Positions 17,901 to 25,297 of a stretch of 53,942 nucleotides of DNA are shown one piece after another. Under the pieces are notes generated by a model that saw nothing but the letters and a program-made list of their open reading frames with translations, was not told the origin of the DNA and did no database searches. Location of the stretch: positions 20,665 to 74,606 of the forward strand of contig JAAVCX010000006.1 in the NCBI GenBank assembly GCA_014802105.1, in the 5' to 3' direction. The stretch's first letter is position 1, and each line of letters begins with the position of its first letter. The translations under genes were made by a program, and so were the position numbers. Source of the stretch: Bacteroides sp. Lineage in GTDB: Bacteria; Bacteroidota; Bacteroidia; Bacteroidales; Muribaculaceae.

Positions 17901-20661
17901 CTCACTCGGCGAACGTCTCGGAGCCAAGGGGCCGATGGAACGATCGATCCCCTCAGGAGCCGCAATACTGCTCGATCTCCCCGTCGATCAGTCGCGTGAG
18001 CTTGCATCGCTGTCGCTTGAAACAGTTTCCAACGACGTTGTGACCGGCATAATGGGCATCACCGCACAACGCCCCGAAGTTCTCACCGACTGGTATAATA
18101 TCACCGTTGAAAACAAGCCCTACGTGCGCTGGTGGTGGCACGGAAGTGCAGTCGACTCTATCGGTCTGACCTACAACCTCGAAGAGTTTGCCCGCCAGGG
18201 CATCGGAGGTGTCGAGATCACCCCTATCTACGGTGTGCAAGGCAACGAAAGCAATGACATCGACTTCCTGTCTGACCGCTGGATGGATATGCTCGGTCAC
18301 GTAGTACGTGAGTCAGAGCGACTTGGCCTGCAGGTCGATATGAACAACGGTACCGGTTGGCCATTCGGAGGCCCCAACATCACTCCCGAACACAGTGCCC
18401 GCAAGCTCGTGACAAGAAAGTGGAAAGTCAACGGTGGGACATCCCTTTCAGAGGCACTCTTCCCCGTAGAGAAACAGCCCGACGCCACCCTGCAGCGCAT
18501 CGTGGCCATCAGTGGCGACCGTCGACTCGACATCACTGACAAGGCTACCGACGGACGCATCAATTGGGAAGCACCCGCTTCTGACAATGACTGGACGGTC
18601 TACGCCATCTATTCAGGACGCACCAACCAGAAAGTCAAGCGTGCGGCTCCCGGCGGCGTAGGTCTCGTGCTCAACCACTATGACAGCATCTCGGTCAAAA
18701 AATACCTCGAGCGTTTCGATCAGGCTTTCCGCGGACGCGAATGGATGATCCCGACCTCCTTCTTCAACGACTCTTACGAGGTCTATGGATCTGACTGGGA
18801 CGACAAGCTCTTAGACGAATTTGAGCGCGACCACGGCTATCGCCTCGACCTCTTGATCGATACGTTTATCGGTGATAACGGCGAAAGCCCCGAGCGTGCA
18901 AAAGTGCTTCACGACTATCGACGCACTCTGGGACGCATGCTCGAAGAGAATTTCACAGCGGTGTGGATCGACTGGGCTCATCGCCACGGCGCTACAATCC
19001 GCAACCAGAGTCACGGCTCGCCGGCCAATATACTCGATCTCTACGCTCAGGTAGATATTCCCGAGTGTGAATCATTCGGCCAGACCGATTTTGACATACC
19101 CGGACTCCATCCTACAGGCCCCAAGCGCCACAGCGACTCAGCACCCTCGGTTGTCAAGTTTGCCTCATCGGCAGCCCATCTCGCCGGCAAGCCCTACACC
19201 TCATCCGAGACTCTGACCTGGCTCACCGAGCATTTCCGCACCCCTCTGTCGCGTTGCAAACCCGAGCTCGACCAGATGTTCTGCTCAGGAGTCAACCACA
19301 TATATTTCCACGGCGCACCCTATTCGCCTAAGGATGTGGCTTTCCCCGGATGGCTCTTCTACGCGTCGATCAATATGTCGCCCACAGCAGCCCTTTGGGA
19401 AAATGTGCCGGGACTGCTGGAATATATAGCAAGAGTGCAGTCGTTTCTCGTAGCCGGTCAGCCCGACAACGACCTGCTCATGTATTTCCCCTACGACGAC
19501 GTGCTCACCCGCACTCAGGGAAATCCCTACCTGATGTTTGACATCCACAAGATGGAACGCGTGATGCCCGACGTCAAAAGCGGCATGGACCGACTGGTCA
19601 AAGCCGGATATGACGTGGACTACCTCTCTGACCGCCTGATCGACTCGCTGACAGTCACTGCCGACGGCAATCTACTGTCACGCGGAGGCAATATCTACCG
19701 AGCTATTATAGTCCCCGAGGTCAAAGTGATACCCGAGGACACACGAGCCAGATTTGCCGATCTGCAGCGTCAGGGTGTCACGGTGATCTACTCAGCCGAC
19801 ATTCCCGCGACCGCCGACACTCTGGCTCTACCCTCGCTCGAACCTCTGCGCAAACGCGGAGTAAATATGATACGCCGTAAAAATGAGGAAGGTGGCCATA
19901 ACTACTTCCTCAGCGTGTTGCGCGACCTTACGATTGACGAGTGGGTACCGCTGGCAGTAACCGCGCGCGACGTGATGATATTTGACCCCCTGACCGGCAA
20001 GAAGGGTAAAGCCCTGTCGCGCACAGGAGCCGACGGCAATGTCGAAGTCAAGCTCCAGCTCCTGCCCGGAGAGTCGATACTTCTCAAGACTTTCCCCATG
20101 GAAATCGATGCGCCCGACTGGCAATATGTGGCCCGTCGAGGCAAGAGCATCGACATAAACCGCGGCTGGTCTCTCTCATTCCCCAAGAGTGACCCCGAGA
20201 TAGCCGAGACTTTCAGCATCGACCGTCTCTGTCCCTGGACAGCTCTCGATAACGACAGCCTCAAAGTCAACTACGGCACCGGACGGTACACCGTCGAGTT
20301 TAACGTCGACAAACCCTCTAAAGCCGACGACTGGGAACTTGATCTGGGCGATGTCAGAGAGTCGGCCCGTGTAAAAGTCAACGGCGTGGAAGCCGGCACC
20401 GTCTGGAGCGTCCCCATGCGGCTGCGCATAGGACATCTGCTCAAACCCGGCAAGAACACTCTCGAAGTAGACGTCACCAACCTTGAGGCCAACCGCATCG
20501 CCGACTTCGAGCGTCGCGGTGTCAAATGGCGCATATTCAAGGATGCCAACATCGCCAGTGTCACCAATGCCAAGCAATTCTCGTTTGGCGACTGGGAATT
20601 ACAGCCTTCGGGTCTCAACTCATCAGTGAAACTCACCCCTGTCTATTATAATAATAAGTAA
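14944..20661 (+). CDS. Exported two-enzyme fusion: DUF4450-like six-hairpin region plus GH106 alpha-L-rhamnosidase
   Basis: 1,905 residues in one uninterrupted frame. The signal peptide spans about 1-20. Residues about 35-240 include the NRALYGAHSGFRME motif of DUF4450-type proteins. Residues about 250-720 form an (alpha/alpha)6-like region with many paired aromatics. Residues about 790-1050 look beta-rich. From residue 1057 (KPYVRWWWHGSAVDS) to the end is a GH106 catalytic region with GIGGVEITPIYGVQG, LQVDMNNGTGWPFGGP and a C-terminal galactose-binding-like beta-sandwich (YTVEFNVDKPSKADDWELDL, VKVNGVEAGTVW). GH106 enzymes are inverting alpha-L-rhamnosidases acting on RG-I and RG-II. The two halves are usually separate proteins. 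GH105 follows after 10 nt. The DUF4450 assignment rests on memory of the motif. Confidence 0.78.
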   Translation: MSRTALNLLLALVAAGSLSAAPALPARSVHYKPEGRTAVCVNGTSRYNRALYGAHSGFRMECSDTPVFGIYLPGMGGNLSLTLPQGDCTATYTPGRMDYSQGGVEVEAQVTRSDDAALWRLTNTSSAEVTVPVTFGGVAGKNFSRNGDLGVDAPDCFDLKPEYTAGNQLSLSGDRLTVDFGRKERRQISLIIPASSASIGADNIYHGTITLAPGQSKTIAYYPDTKLRKETPEAQIARAEKERQTLASTLSISTPDPWLNPVGEALAVAADGIWSGEAWLHGSIGWRTPHLGWRGAYAGDALGWHDRSLTHLSTYADNQVTDIPATIPHPAQDPKMHYARALKKWGTPMYSNGYICRRPGKKNEMSHYDMNMVYADAMVRHFLHTGDKESMRKLFPVLKRHLDWEKLNFDPDGDHLYDAYCCIWASDALYYGGGAVTHSSAYNYFANLMAARVAEAIGEDPTPYLNESSAIAAAVDSVLWIPSKGTWAEFRDLGGHSRLHPYPAVWTIYHAIDSDLGDPFKRYAATCYIDREIPHVPVGCADSLYVVSTTNWKPYSWSINNVAIAEIMHTALAYWQAGRPDEAYALMKGVMMDNMYGGASPLNFGQISQLDAARGECYRDFADPIGVWSRALTEGLYGIRPDLLARKVTVTPGFPSDWNEASISLPDITYSFDRTGHFDTYTVEGRYAKGTEITLQVPAAGLKGITVNGKKASWKALDNSIGTPRVAVTFPSGKKTVVKIDRSASSTALATGRVRSEGPVKFTEMKAGDLTWWEADSSAQVDPSSDIFATTPSLSDFTEVQTALCDPVPMSGSYNASVSDIFRNKYLSPRPSVTTLQIPEQGIGEWCHPDLTAEICDSGLRAVSAANNGIVTVNGIPFLLPSEGMNVAYTTLWDNYPDSVKVALNGKASHLYLLMAGSTNHMQWGMENARLTVNYADGESESFPLVNPVNWAPIEQDFYTDAYAYRQPSGAPRPMRVHLASGEASRSLGERLGAKGPMERSIPSGAAILLDLPVDQSRELASLSLETVSNDVVTGIMGITAQRPEVLTDWYNITVENKPYVRWWWHGSAVDSIGLTYNLEEFARQGIGGVEITPIYGVQGNESNDIDFLSDRWMDMLGHVVRESERLGLQVDMNNGTGWPFGGPNITPEHSARKLVTRKWKVNGGTSLSEALFPVEKQPDATLQRIVAISGDRRLDITDKATDGRINWEAPASDNDWTVYAIYSGRTNQKVKRAAPGGVGLVLNHYDSISVKKYLERFDQAFRGREWMIPTSFFNDSYEVYGSDWDDKLLDEFERDHGYRLDLLIDTFIGDNGESPERAKVLHDYRRTLGRMLEENFTAVWIDWAHRHGATIRNQSHGSPANILDLYAQVDIPECESFGQTDFDIPGLHPTGPKRHSDSAPSVVKFASSAAHLAGKPYTSSETLTWLTEHFRTPLSRCKPELDQMFCSGVNHIYFHGAPYSPKDVAFPGWLFYASINMSPTAALWENVPGLLEYIARVQSFLVAGQPDNDLLMYFPYDDVLTRTQGNPYLMFDIHKMERVMPDVKSGMDRLVKAGYDVDYLSDRLIDSLTVTADGNLLSRGGNIYRAIIVPEVKVIPEDTRARFADLQRQGVTVIYSADIPATADTLALPSLEPLRKRGVNMIRRKNEEGGHNYFLSVLRDLTIDEWVPLAVTARDVMIFDPLTGKKGKALSRTGADGNVEVKLQLLPGESILLKTFPMEIDAPDWQYVARRGKSIDINRGWSLSFPKSDPEIAETFSIDRLCPWTALDNDSLKVNYGTGRYTVEFNVDKPSKADDWELDLGDVRESARVKVNGVEAGTVWSVPMRLRIGHLLKPGKNTLEVDVTNLEANRIADFERRGVKWRIFKDANIASVTNAKQFSFGDWELQPSGLNSSVKLTPVYYNNK

Positions 20662-20671
20662 CTATACCATT

Positions 20672-21808
20672 ATGAAACGTATACTGCTGTCAGCCCTGCT
20701 CTGCACTCTGTTTCTGCTCCCCTCGGGCCTCAAGGCCGAGGAGCTTCAGCCGCGTCCCGAGATACTGAAGACGCTCGTCAATGTCAACAACTACTACATG
20801 AAGCAGCATCCCGACCCGCTGCTCGGTATCCCCTACTACTCGCGTAAGAAGGTCTACGAAGCAAATATCTGGACCCGCACAATCTATTTCGAGGGACTCA
20901 TGGCTCTCTATTCCATCTATCCCGACAATAAACTGCTCAATTATGCCATGGAGTGGGCCGAGGGTTTTGACTGGGGCATGCGCCGCGACGACACTACCAC
21001 CCGCAACGCCGACAATTATGCCTGCTCTCAGGTTTATATCGACCTGTATCGTCTGACTCCCCGTCCCGAGATGCTCACTAAGGTCAAAGGTTGCATGAAC
21101 ATGCTCGTCAACACACCCCAGGTTGAAGACTGGACTTGGATCGATGCCATCCAGATGGGCATGCCTATACTCATGAAACTCTCAGCCACTACCGGCGACC
21201 CTCGCTATGCCGAGAAAGCCTACGACATGTATTCCTGGACCCGCAACACACTTGCAGGAGGTCTCTACAATAAAAAAGACGGACTGTGGTGGCGCGACAA
21301 AGACTTTGTGCCCCCCTACAAGGAGCCTAACGGCAAAGACTGCTACTGGTCGCGCGGCAACGGCTGGGTGGTAGCTGCACTGGTGCGCGCTCTCGAGGAG
21401 ATGGCCCCTGACGCTCCCCATCGCGATGAGTATGAGAAAGACCTCAAGGACATGTGTGCCGCGCTGGTGAAATGTCAGCGTGAGGACGGATTCTGGAATG
21501 TATCACTCCATGACCCCAACAACTATGGCGGAAAAGAACTCACCGGCACCGCACTCTTTGTCTACGGCATGGCCTACGGTGTGCGCACCGGTCTGCTCGA
21601 TGCCAAGACCTACATGCCCGTGATCACCAAGGCCTGGAACGCCATGGTAAAGGATGCCGTTCACCCCAACGGTTATCTCGGCTATGTGCAGGGCACAGGT
21701 AAGGAGCCTAAGGACGGTCAGCCTGTCAAATATGACTCCAAGCCCGACTTTGATGACTATGGCACAGGTTGCTTCCTTCTCGCCGGAACTGAGGTCTACA
21801 AGCTTTGA
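20672..21808 (+). CDS. GH105 unsaturated rhamnogalacturonyl hydrolase
   Basis: 378 residues, right for GH105. The signal peptide covers about 1-22. The (alpha/alpha)6 barrel carries the expected motifs: RRDDTTTRNADNYACSQVY near residue 110, the catalytic-Asp segment DWTWIDAIQMGMP near residue 153, GLWWRD, and YWSRGNGWVVAAL near residue 227. The family hydrates the 4,5-double bond of terminal unsaturated galacturonate left by pectin lyases and releases it. The sugar then opens to 4-deoxy-5-keto-hexuronate. The enzyme is exported, so this product appears in the periplasm, which matters for the kdu genes at 44-47 kb. It is the last gene of the operon. Confidence 0.9.
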   Translation: MKRILLSALLCTLFLLPSGLKAEELQPRPEILKTLVNVNNYYMKQHPDPLLGIPYYSRKKVYEANIWTRTIYFEGLMALYSIYPDNKLLNYAMEWAEGFDWGMRRDDTTTRNADNYACSQVYIDLYRLTPRPEMLTKVKGCMNMLVNTPQVEDWTWIDAIQMGMPILMKLSATTGDPRYAEKAYDMYSWTRNTLAGGLYNKKDGLWWRDKDFVPPYKEPNGKDCYWSRGNGWVVAALVRALEEMAPDAPHRDEYEKDLKDMCAALVKCQREDGFWNVSLHDPNNYGGKELTGTALFVYGMAYGVRTGLLDAKTYMPVITKAWNAMVKDAVHPNGYLGYVQGTGKEPKDGQPVKYDSKPDFDDYGTGCFLLAGTEVYKL

Positions 21809-21899
21809 TATTAACCAAATAGCGTCTGTCAGTAACCCATCCGCCTACTCTAAGGCAACCGCGCCAAGTGTTAAATTAGTGTTAAAACCACATAAAACT

Positions 21900-21931
21900 C
21901 TTGCACGGTTTCAGAAAACGTCCTACCTTTG
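21900..21931 (+). promoter_or_regulatory. tRNA promoter
   Basis: TTG (21901-21903) and TACCTTTG (21924-21931) start 23 nt apart. The tRNA begins 46 nt after the -7 box. Confidence 0.6.
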
Positions 21932-21976
21932 CAGTGCAAAACAACGAGAGACACACTCTCCAAGTAAAGCAAACAG

Positions 21977-22049
21977 GGCGCATTAGTGTAGAGGCCTAGC
22001 ACGCCGCTCTCTCAAGGCGGAGACTCGGGTTCGAATCCCGGACGCGCTA
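21977..22049 (+). tRNA. tRNA-Glu (anticodon CTC)
   Basis: All four arms fold: acceptor GGCGCAT/ACGCGCT, D arm GTGT/GCAC, anticodon arm CCGCT-CTCTCAA-GGCGG and T arm TCGGG-TTCGAAT-CCCGG. The anticodon CTC reads the glutamate codon GAG. The acceptor stem has one G-U pair and one A-C mismatch at position 6, and no CCA is encoded. The gene has its own promoter and terminator. Confidence 0.88.
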
Positions 22050-22057
22050 CAAGCCAC

Positions 22058-22089
22058 GAAGATCGGATTCTACTTAGAATCCGATCTTC
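22058..22089 (+). terminator. tRNA terminator
   Basis: A perfect 14-bp stem GAAGATCGGATTCT with a 4-nt loop, followed by six T residues. Confidence 0.85.
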
Positions 22090-22126
22090 TTTTTTATGTA
22101 AGTTTGTTACCACACATTCATCACCC

Positions 22127-22825
22127 ATGAATATCTTTGAAGTTTTAGTCATTCTCGTTACGGTGGCTGTATTCGGTCAGCCGGTGATACTATCACTCCT
22201 ACTTGTGACTATGAAGGCTGCGACATACTACAACAGAACGAAAAATCCCCTGACTTTCCAGTTTCGAATTCCTTTCAAGGGCGTGGAGTATATTACCACC
22301 GGTAGTATCAACCGCTGGATAATCTGGAAGGTCAGCAGAATACCATCGTTTGCCTTGCGCAAGCTAAGCTATCGGCTTATGGGAGTGAATATGGGTAAAA
22401 ATATAACCTTTCACTACGGGTTAGAGCTGAGAGATCCTCAGAAGCTCTATATCGGTGACGGGACTATAATAGGTGACAATGTTCTACTTGATGCAAGGTC
22501 GGGACTAAAGATCGGTAACAACGTCAATTTCTCCAGCAATGCGTCAGTCTATACTCTTCAGCACAATTATCGAAGCGCGACATTTGACTGTGAATTTGAC
22601 CGTCCGCTGAACGTTGAGATAGGCAATAGAGCCTGGATTGGATCCAACGTGGTTATACTTCCGGGCGTTGCAATCGGAGAAGGAGCTGTAGTATGTGCCG
22701 GAGCTGTTGTCACTAAAGATGTCCCTCCTTACTCGGTGGTTGCAGGCATTCCTGCCAAACAGATTGGTGAGCGGCCTCGCAATCTCCAATACAATTTTTC
22801 AGACAGCAAACTTTGGTTTATTTAA
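22127..22825 (+). CDS. Left-handed beta-helix (hexapeptide) acyltransferase
   Basis: 232 residues. The first 30 residues form a hydrophobic membrane segment, followed by a linker and a hexapeptide-repeat domain (about 85-225). [35 protein letters not shown] and the terminal [19 protein letters not shown] coils are clear. The [16 protein letters not shown] ending is typical of NodL/LacA/maltose-type O-acetyltransferases and serine acetyltransferase relatives. It probably acetylates a sugar on a cell-surface glycan at the inner membrane. The acceptor is unknown. The Nudix gene starts 11 nt downstream. Confidence 0.82.
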   Translation: MNIFEVLVILVTVAVFGQPVILSLLLVTMKAATYYNRTKNPLTFQFRIPFKGVEYITTGSINRWIIWKVSRIPSFALRKLSYRLMGVNMGKNITFHYGLELRDPQKLYIGDGTIIGDNVLLDARSGLKIGNNVNFSSNASVYTLQHNYRSATFDCEFDRPLNVEIGNRAWIGSNVVILPGVAIGEGAVVCAGAVVTKDVPPYSVVAGIPAKQIGERPRNLQYNFSDSKLWFI

Positions 22826-22836
22826 AGAAAATCCCT

Positions 22837-23367
22837 ATGCCACACGATAACTCTGCCGAACTCTTTCCCGTCGTAGACGAAAAAGGAAATGTAATCGGTA
22901 ACGCCACGCGAGGTAAATGTCACGACGGAAGCAAACTGCTCCACCCAGTGGTACATCTCCACCTGTTCAATACCGATGGTGATCTGTACCTGCAACGACG
23001 TCCCCGGTGGAAGGATATACAACCCGGCAAATGGGATACAGCCGTGGGCGGTCATGTCGACTATGGCGAGAGCGTGGCCGGGGCATTGCTCCGCGAGGCC
23101 CGCGAGGAGCTGGGAGTGGATGCCACCGGAGCAGAGCCTTTAGAGCCATACGTGTTTGAAAGTGACCGCGAGCGCGAGCTGATCAATCCTTTCCGCCTCG
23201 TAGCCGACATCGAGCCCCACCCTACCGATGAACTTGACGGAGGACGCTGGTGGAGCCGCGATGAAATACTCTTTTCAATGAGTCGCGGAGTGTTCACCCC
23301 CAATTTCGAGAACGAATACCGCCGGCTGTTTCCGGCATCATCAGGGCTATCAGAAGACTCAGAGTAA
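22837..23367 (+). CDS. Nudix hydrolase
   Basis: About 176 residues from the ATG at 22837. An upstream in-frame TTG at 22813 would overlap the previous gene and is less likely. The Nudix box GGHVDYGESVAGALLREAREELG (residues about 70-92) has every required Gly, Glu and Arg, so it should bind Mg and cleave a nucleoside diphosphate-X bond. The N-terminal layout (ELFPVVDEKGNVIGNATRG, VVHLHLFNTDGDLYLQRR) resembles the YfcD/IDI-like branch. The exact substrate is unknown. Confidence 0.85.
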   Translation: MPHDNSAELFPVVDEKGNVIGNATRGKCHDGSKLLHPVVHLHLFNTDGDLYLQRRPRWKDIQPGKWDTAVGGHVDYGESVAGALLREAREELGVDATGAEPLEPYVFESDRERELINPFRLVADIEPHPTDELDGGRWWSRDEILFSMSRGVFTPNFENEYRRLFPASSGLSEDSE

Positions 23368-23441
23368 TCGGATCGATCAGATAGAGTTTACTAAAAAACT
23401 ATAAAAAAACGTGTTTTTTCAGCACTATCGCCACTTTTGAA

Positions 23442-23474
23442 TTGACTTTTAATGAGAAATTATGTCTAAATTTG
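23442..23474 (+). promoter_or_regulatory. Promoter of the ECF sigma factor gene
   Basis: TTG (23442-23444) and TAAATTTG (23467-23474) start 25 nt apart, followed by a 24-nt leader to the ATG at 23499. Confidence 0.5.
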
Positions 23475-23498
23475 AAAGTGCAAAACCAAACGATAACA

Positions 23499-24059
23499 AT
23501 GGCAACCGATAAGCGACTTGATGATGCCGAGCTCGTGGAGCGTCTACGCGACCCGTCGACGACCCGCGCCGCCTTCGGCGACCTGATCAGGCTCTACACC
23601 GAGCCGCTCTACCGCCAGATACGCCGTATGGTGCAAAACCATGACGACACCGATGATATTTTGCAAAACAGTTTCCTTAAAGCCTGGCAAAATATAGAGA
23701 ACTTCCGCGGAGATGCCAAACTCTCGACCTGGCTATATAAAATAGCCATCAACGAGAGCCTCTCACATCTCGAACGTGAGCGCAAACGTCAGGGACTGTC
23801 ACTCGACGACCAGGAAAGCGCCATCGTCAACCTCATCGAGGCCGACGACGAGATCGACGGAGATCTGCTCGCCCGGGAACTCAGAAAAGCCATAGCAGCC
23901 CTACCCGAAAAACAGAGGCTCGTATTCAATATGCGTTACTATGACGACATGAAATACGAACAGATGTCAGAGATACTCGGCACCTCGGTAGGCGCACTGA
24001 AATCATCCTACCATCTGGCGGTAAAAAAAATCGAACAATATTTTTCTGAAATGGAATAA
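23499..24059 (+). CDS. ECF-type RNA polymerase sigma factor
   Basis: About 186 residues. Sigma region 2 (YRQIRRMVQNHDDTDDILQNSFLKAW ... FRGDAKLSTWLYKIAINESLSHLER, about residues 37-90) and region 4 (ALPEKQRLVFNMRYYDDMKYEQMSEILGTSVGALKSSYHLAVKKIE, about 130-180) are complete, with no region 1 or 3. It directs transcription of an unknown regulon. I chose the ATG at 23499 because an earlier in-frame TTG lies inside the promoter. The next gene encodes a short membrane protein of the anti-sigma layout. Confidence 0.92.
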   Translation: MATDKRLDDAELVERLRDPSTTRAAFGDLIRLYTEPLYRQIRRMVQNHDDTDDILQNSFLKAWQNIENFRGDAKLSTWLYKIAINESLSHLERERKRQGLSLDDQESAIVNLIEADDEIDGDLLARELRKAIAALPEKQRLVFNMRYYDDMKYEQMSEILGTSVGALKSSYHLAVKKIEQYFSEME

Positions 24060-24105
24060 ACCTTTTAGCCCACGTTCAGTCTAAAAATTAAAAGACCTTA
24101 CAGAG

Positions 24106-24537
24106 ATGAAAGATATACTTGAAAAAGTCAACCGCAACGACGGCATCAAGGTGCCCGAAGGGTATTTTGACGACTTCGCCCGACGCATGGAGGCGGCCCT
24201 GCCTCAGCAGCCCTGGGAGCAGGAGATCGCCAGCGGCACCCCTCATGTGGTACCCCGTTCTTTCTGGCAGAAGATCCGTCCCTATGTCTATCTGGCAGCC
24301 ATGTTCATGGGAGTGTGGTGCATGATGAAGACTTTTGATATGATGAGACCGTCGACGACTCTCTCTTTTGACTCCAATCCCGATCTTGCGGCAGCTGTCA
24401 GCAACGAGTATTTTGTCGACAACTATATACTCAGCAACGGCGACATCTCTGAGTATGACCTGCTCTCTGATCTCTATGAGACGGGCTATGTCCCCTCGTC
24501 ATATACAGTGTCGACCGACGATAACTCAGGCCTCTGA
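24106..24537 (+). CDS. Small single-pass membrane protein, probable anti-sigma partner
   Basis: 143 residues. The N-terminal cytoplasmic part contains NDGIKVPEGYFDDFARRMEAALP (about 11-34). This VPEGYFDDF motif is common in Bacteroidetes proteins encoded after ECF sigma genes. One transmembrane segment follows (YVYLAAMFMGVWCMMKTF, about 60-78), then a periplasmic Ser/Asp-rich tail. Position and topology suggest that it holds the sigma factor at the membrane, which is inference. There is no zinc-binding HxxxCxxC motif. Confidence 0.65.
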   Translation: MKDILEKVNRNDGIKVPEGYFDDFARRMEAALPQQPWEQEIASGTPHVVPRSFWQKIRPYVYLAAMFMGVWCMMKTFDMMRPSTTLSFDSNPDLAAAVSNEYFVDNYILSNGDISEYDLLSDLYETGYVPSSYTVSTDDNSGL

Positions 24538-24609
24538 CCTGCTGACCGTCCCCCTTTTAACCACCACATCTATTCTTCCACCATCCCCTCATAGTTAGCA
24601 ATATAGAAT

Positions 24610-25137
24610 ATGATACACCGACTTATCACATCTCTGCTGCTTGCCCTATTTCTCCCTACCCTGCTCATAGCTCAGAATAAAGAAGGGAAACCCTCTAAAA
24701 TGAATCAGGCCCGCTGGGAAAAGGAAATGAAACAATACAAGAACGATTTCATCGTGAAATCACTTGACGTCACCGATGCCCAGAAAGCTAAATTTCTACC
24801 GCTCTACAATAAGATGGACGATGAAATCAGATGCCTGAACCAGCAGACCATGCAGATGGCCCGTAATATCAGAACCAAGGGTGAAGCCGCTACCGATCTT
24901 GAAAAAGAAAAAGCCGCCGAAGCTCAGTTTGAGCTCAAGAGCAAAGAGGGCGCTATCGAACTGAAATATTATCAGGAGTTCCGCAAAATCCTCTCCCCCT
25001 CTCAGCTCCTTAAACTCAAAGGCGCCGAGCGCGACTTCTCGCGCCAGCTCATGAACCGCCACAGGGAGCGTATGCCAAAAAGCATGAAACACTCACCCTC
25101 CAAACCCAAAGCTACATCATCTAAAGCTGACAAGTAG
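24610..25137 (+). CDS. Exported Spy/CpxP-like helical protein
   Basis: 175 residues. A signal peptide (about 1-21, ending LLIAQ) is followed by an all-helical, charged protein with a VTDAQKAKFLPLYNKMDDEIR segment and an ILSPSQLLKLKGAERDFSRQL segment. The spacing resembles LTXXQ motifs of Spy/CpxP proteins and the Bacteroidetes sensors of periplasmic stress. The basic C-terminal tail (MPKSMKHSPSKPKATSSKADK) is low complexity. Its place after sigma and anti-sigma genes, ahead of a strong terminator, suggests a three-gene envelope-stress operon. Confidence 0.65.
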   Translation: MIHRLITSLLLALFLPTLLIAQNKEGKPSKMNQARWEKEMKQYKNDFIVKSLDVTDAQKAKFLPLYNKMDDEIRCLNQQTMQMARNIRTKGEAATDLEKEKAAEAQFELKSKEGAIELKYYQEFRKILSPSQLLKLKGAERDFSRQLMNRHRERMPKSMKHSPSKPKATSSKADK

Positions 25138-25158
25138 ACTTTAATATCCCAACCTTAT

Positions 25159-25195
25159 AAAAACCGTTTCCACCCCCCGAGTGGAAACGGTTTTT
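25159..25195 (+). terminator. Terminator of the sigma factor operon
   Basis: A 15-bp stem AAAAACCGTTTCCAC with a 7-nt loop and a T-rich tail, 21 nt after the stop codon. Confidence 0.85.
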
Positions 25196-25221
25196 GTTTT
25201 TGACACTGTTTAAGATGACTG

Positions 25222-25256
25222 TTTGCTTTAAAATAATCACTTTATTTGTATCTTTG
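25222..25256 (+). promoter_or_regulatory. Promoter of the alpha-2-macroglobulin gene
   Basis: TTTG (25222-25225) and TATCTTTG (25249-25256) start 27 nt apart. The start codon lies 41 nt after the -7 box. Confidence 0.55.
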
Positions 25257-25297
25257 CGGTTGACAGGTTTCTCTAATCACAACCGACCGACCACACC

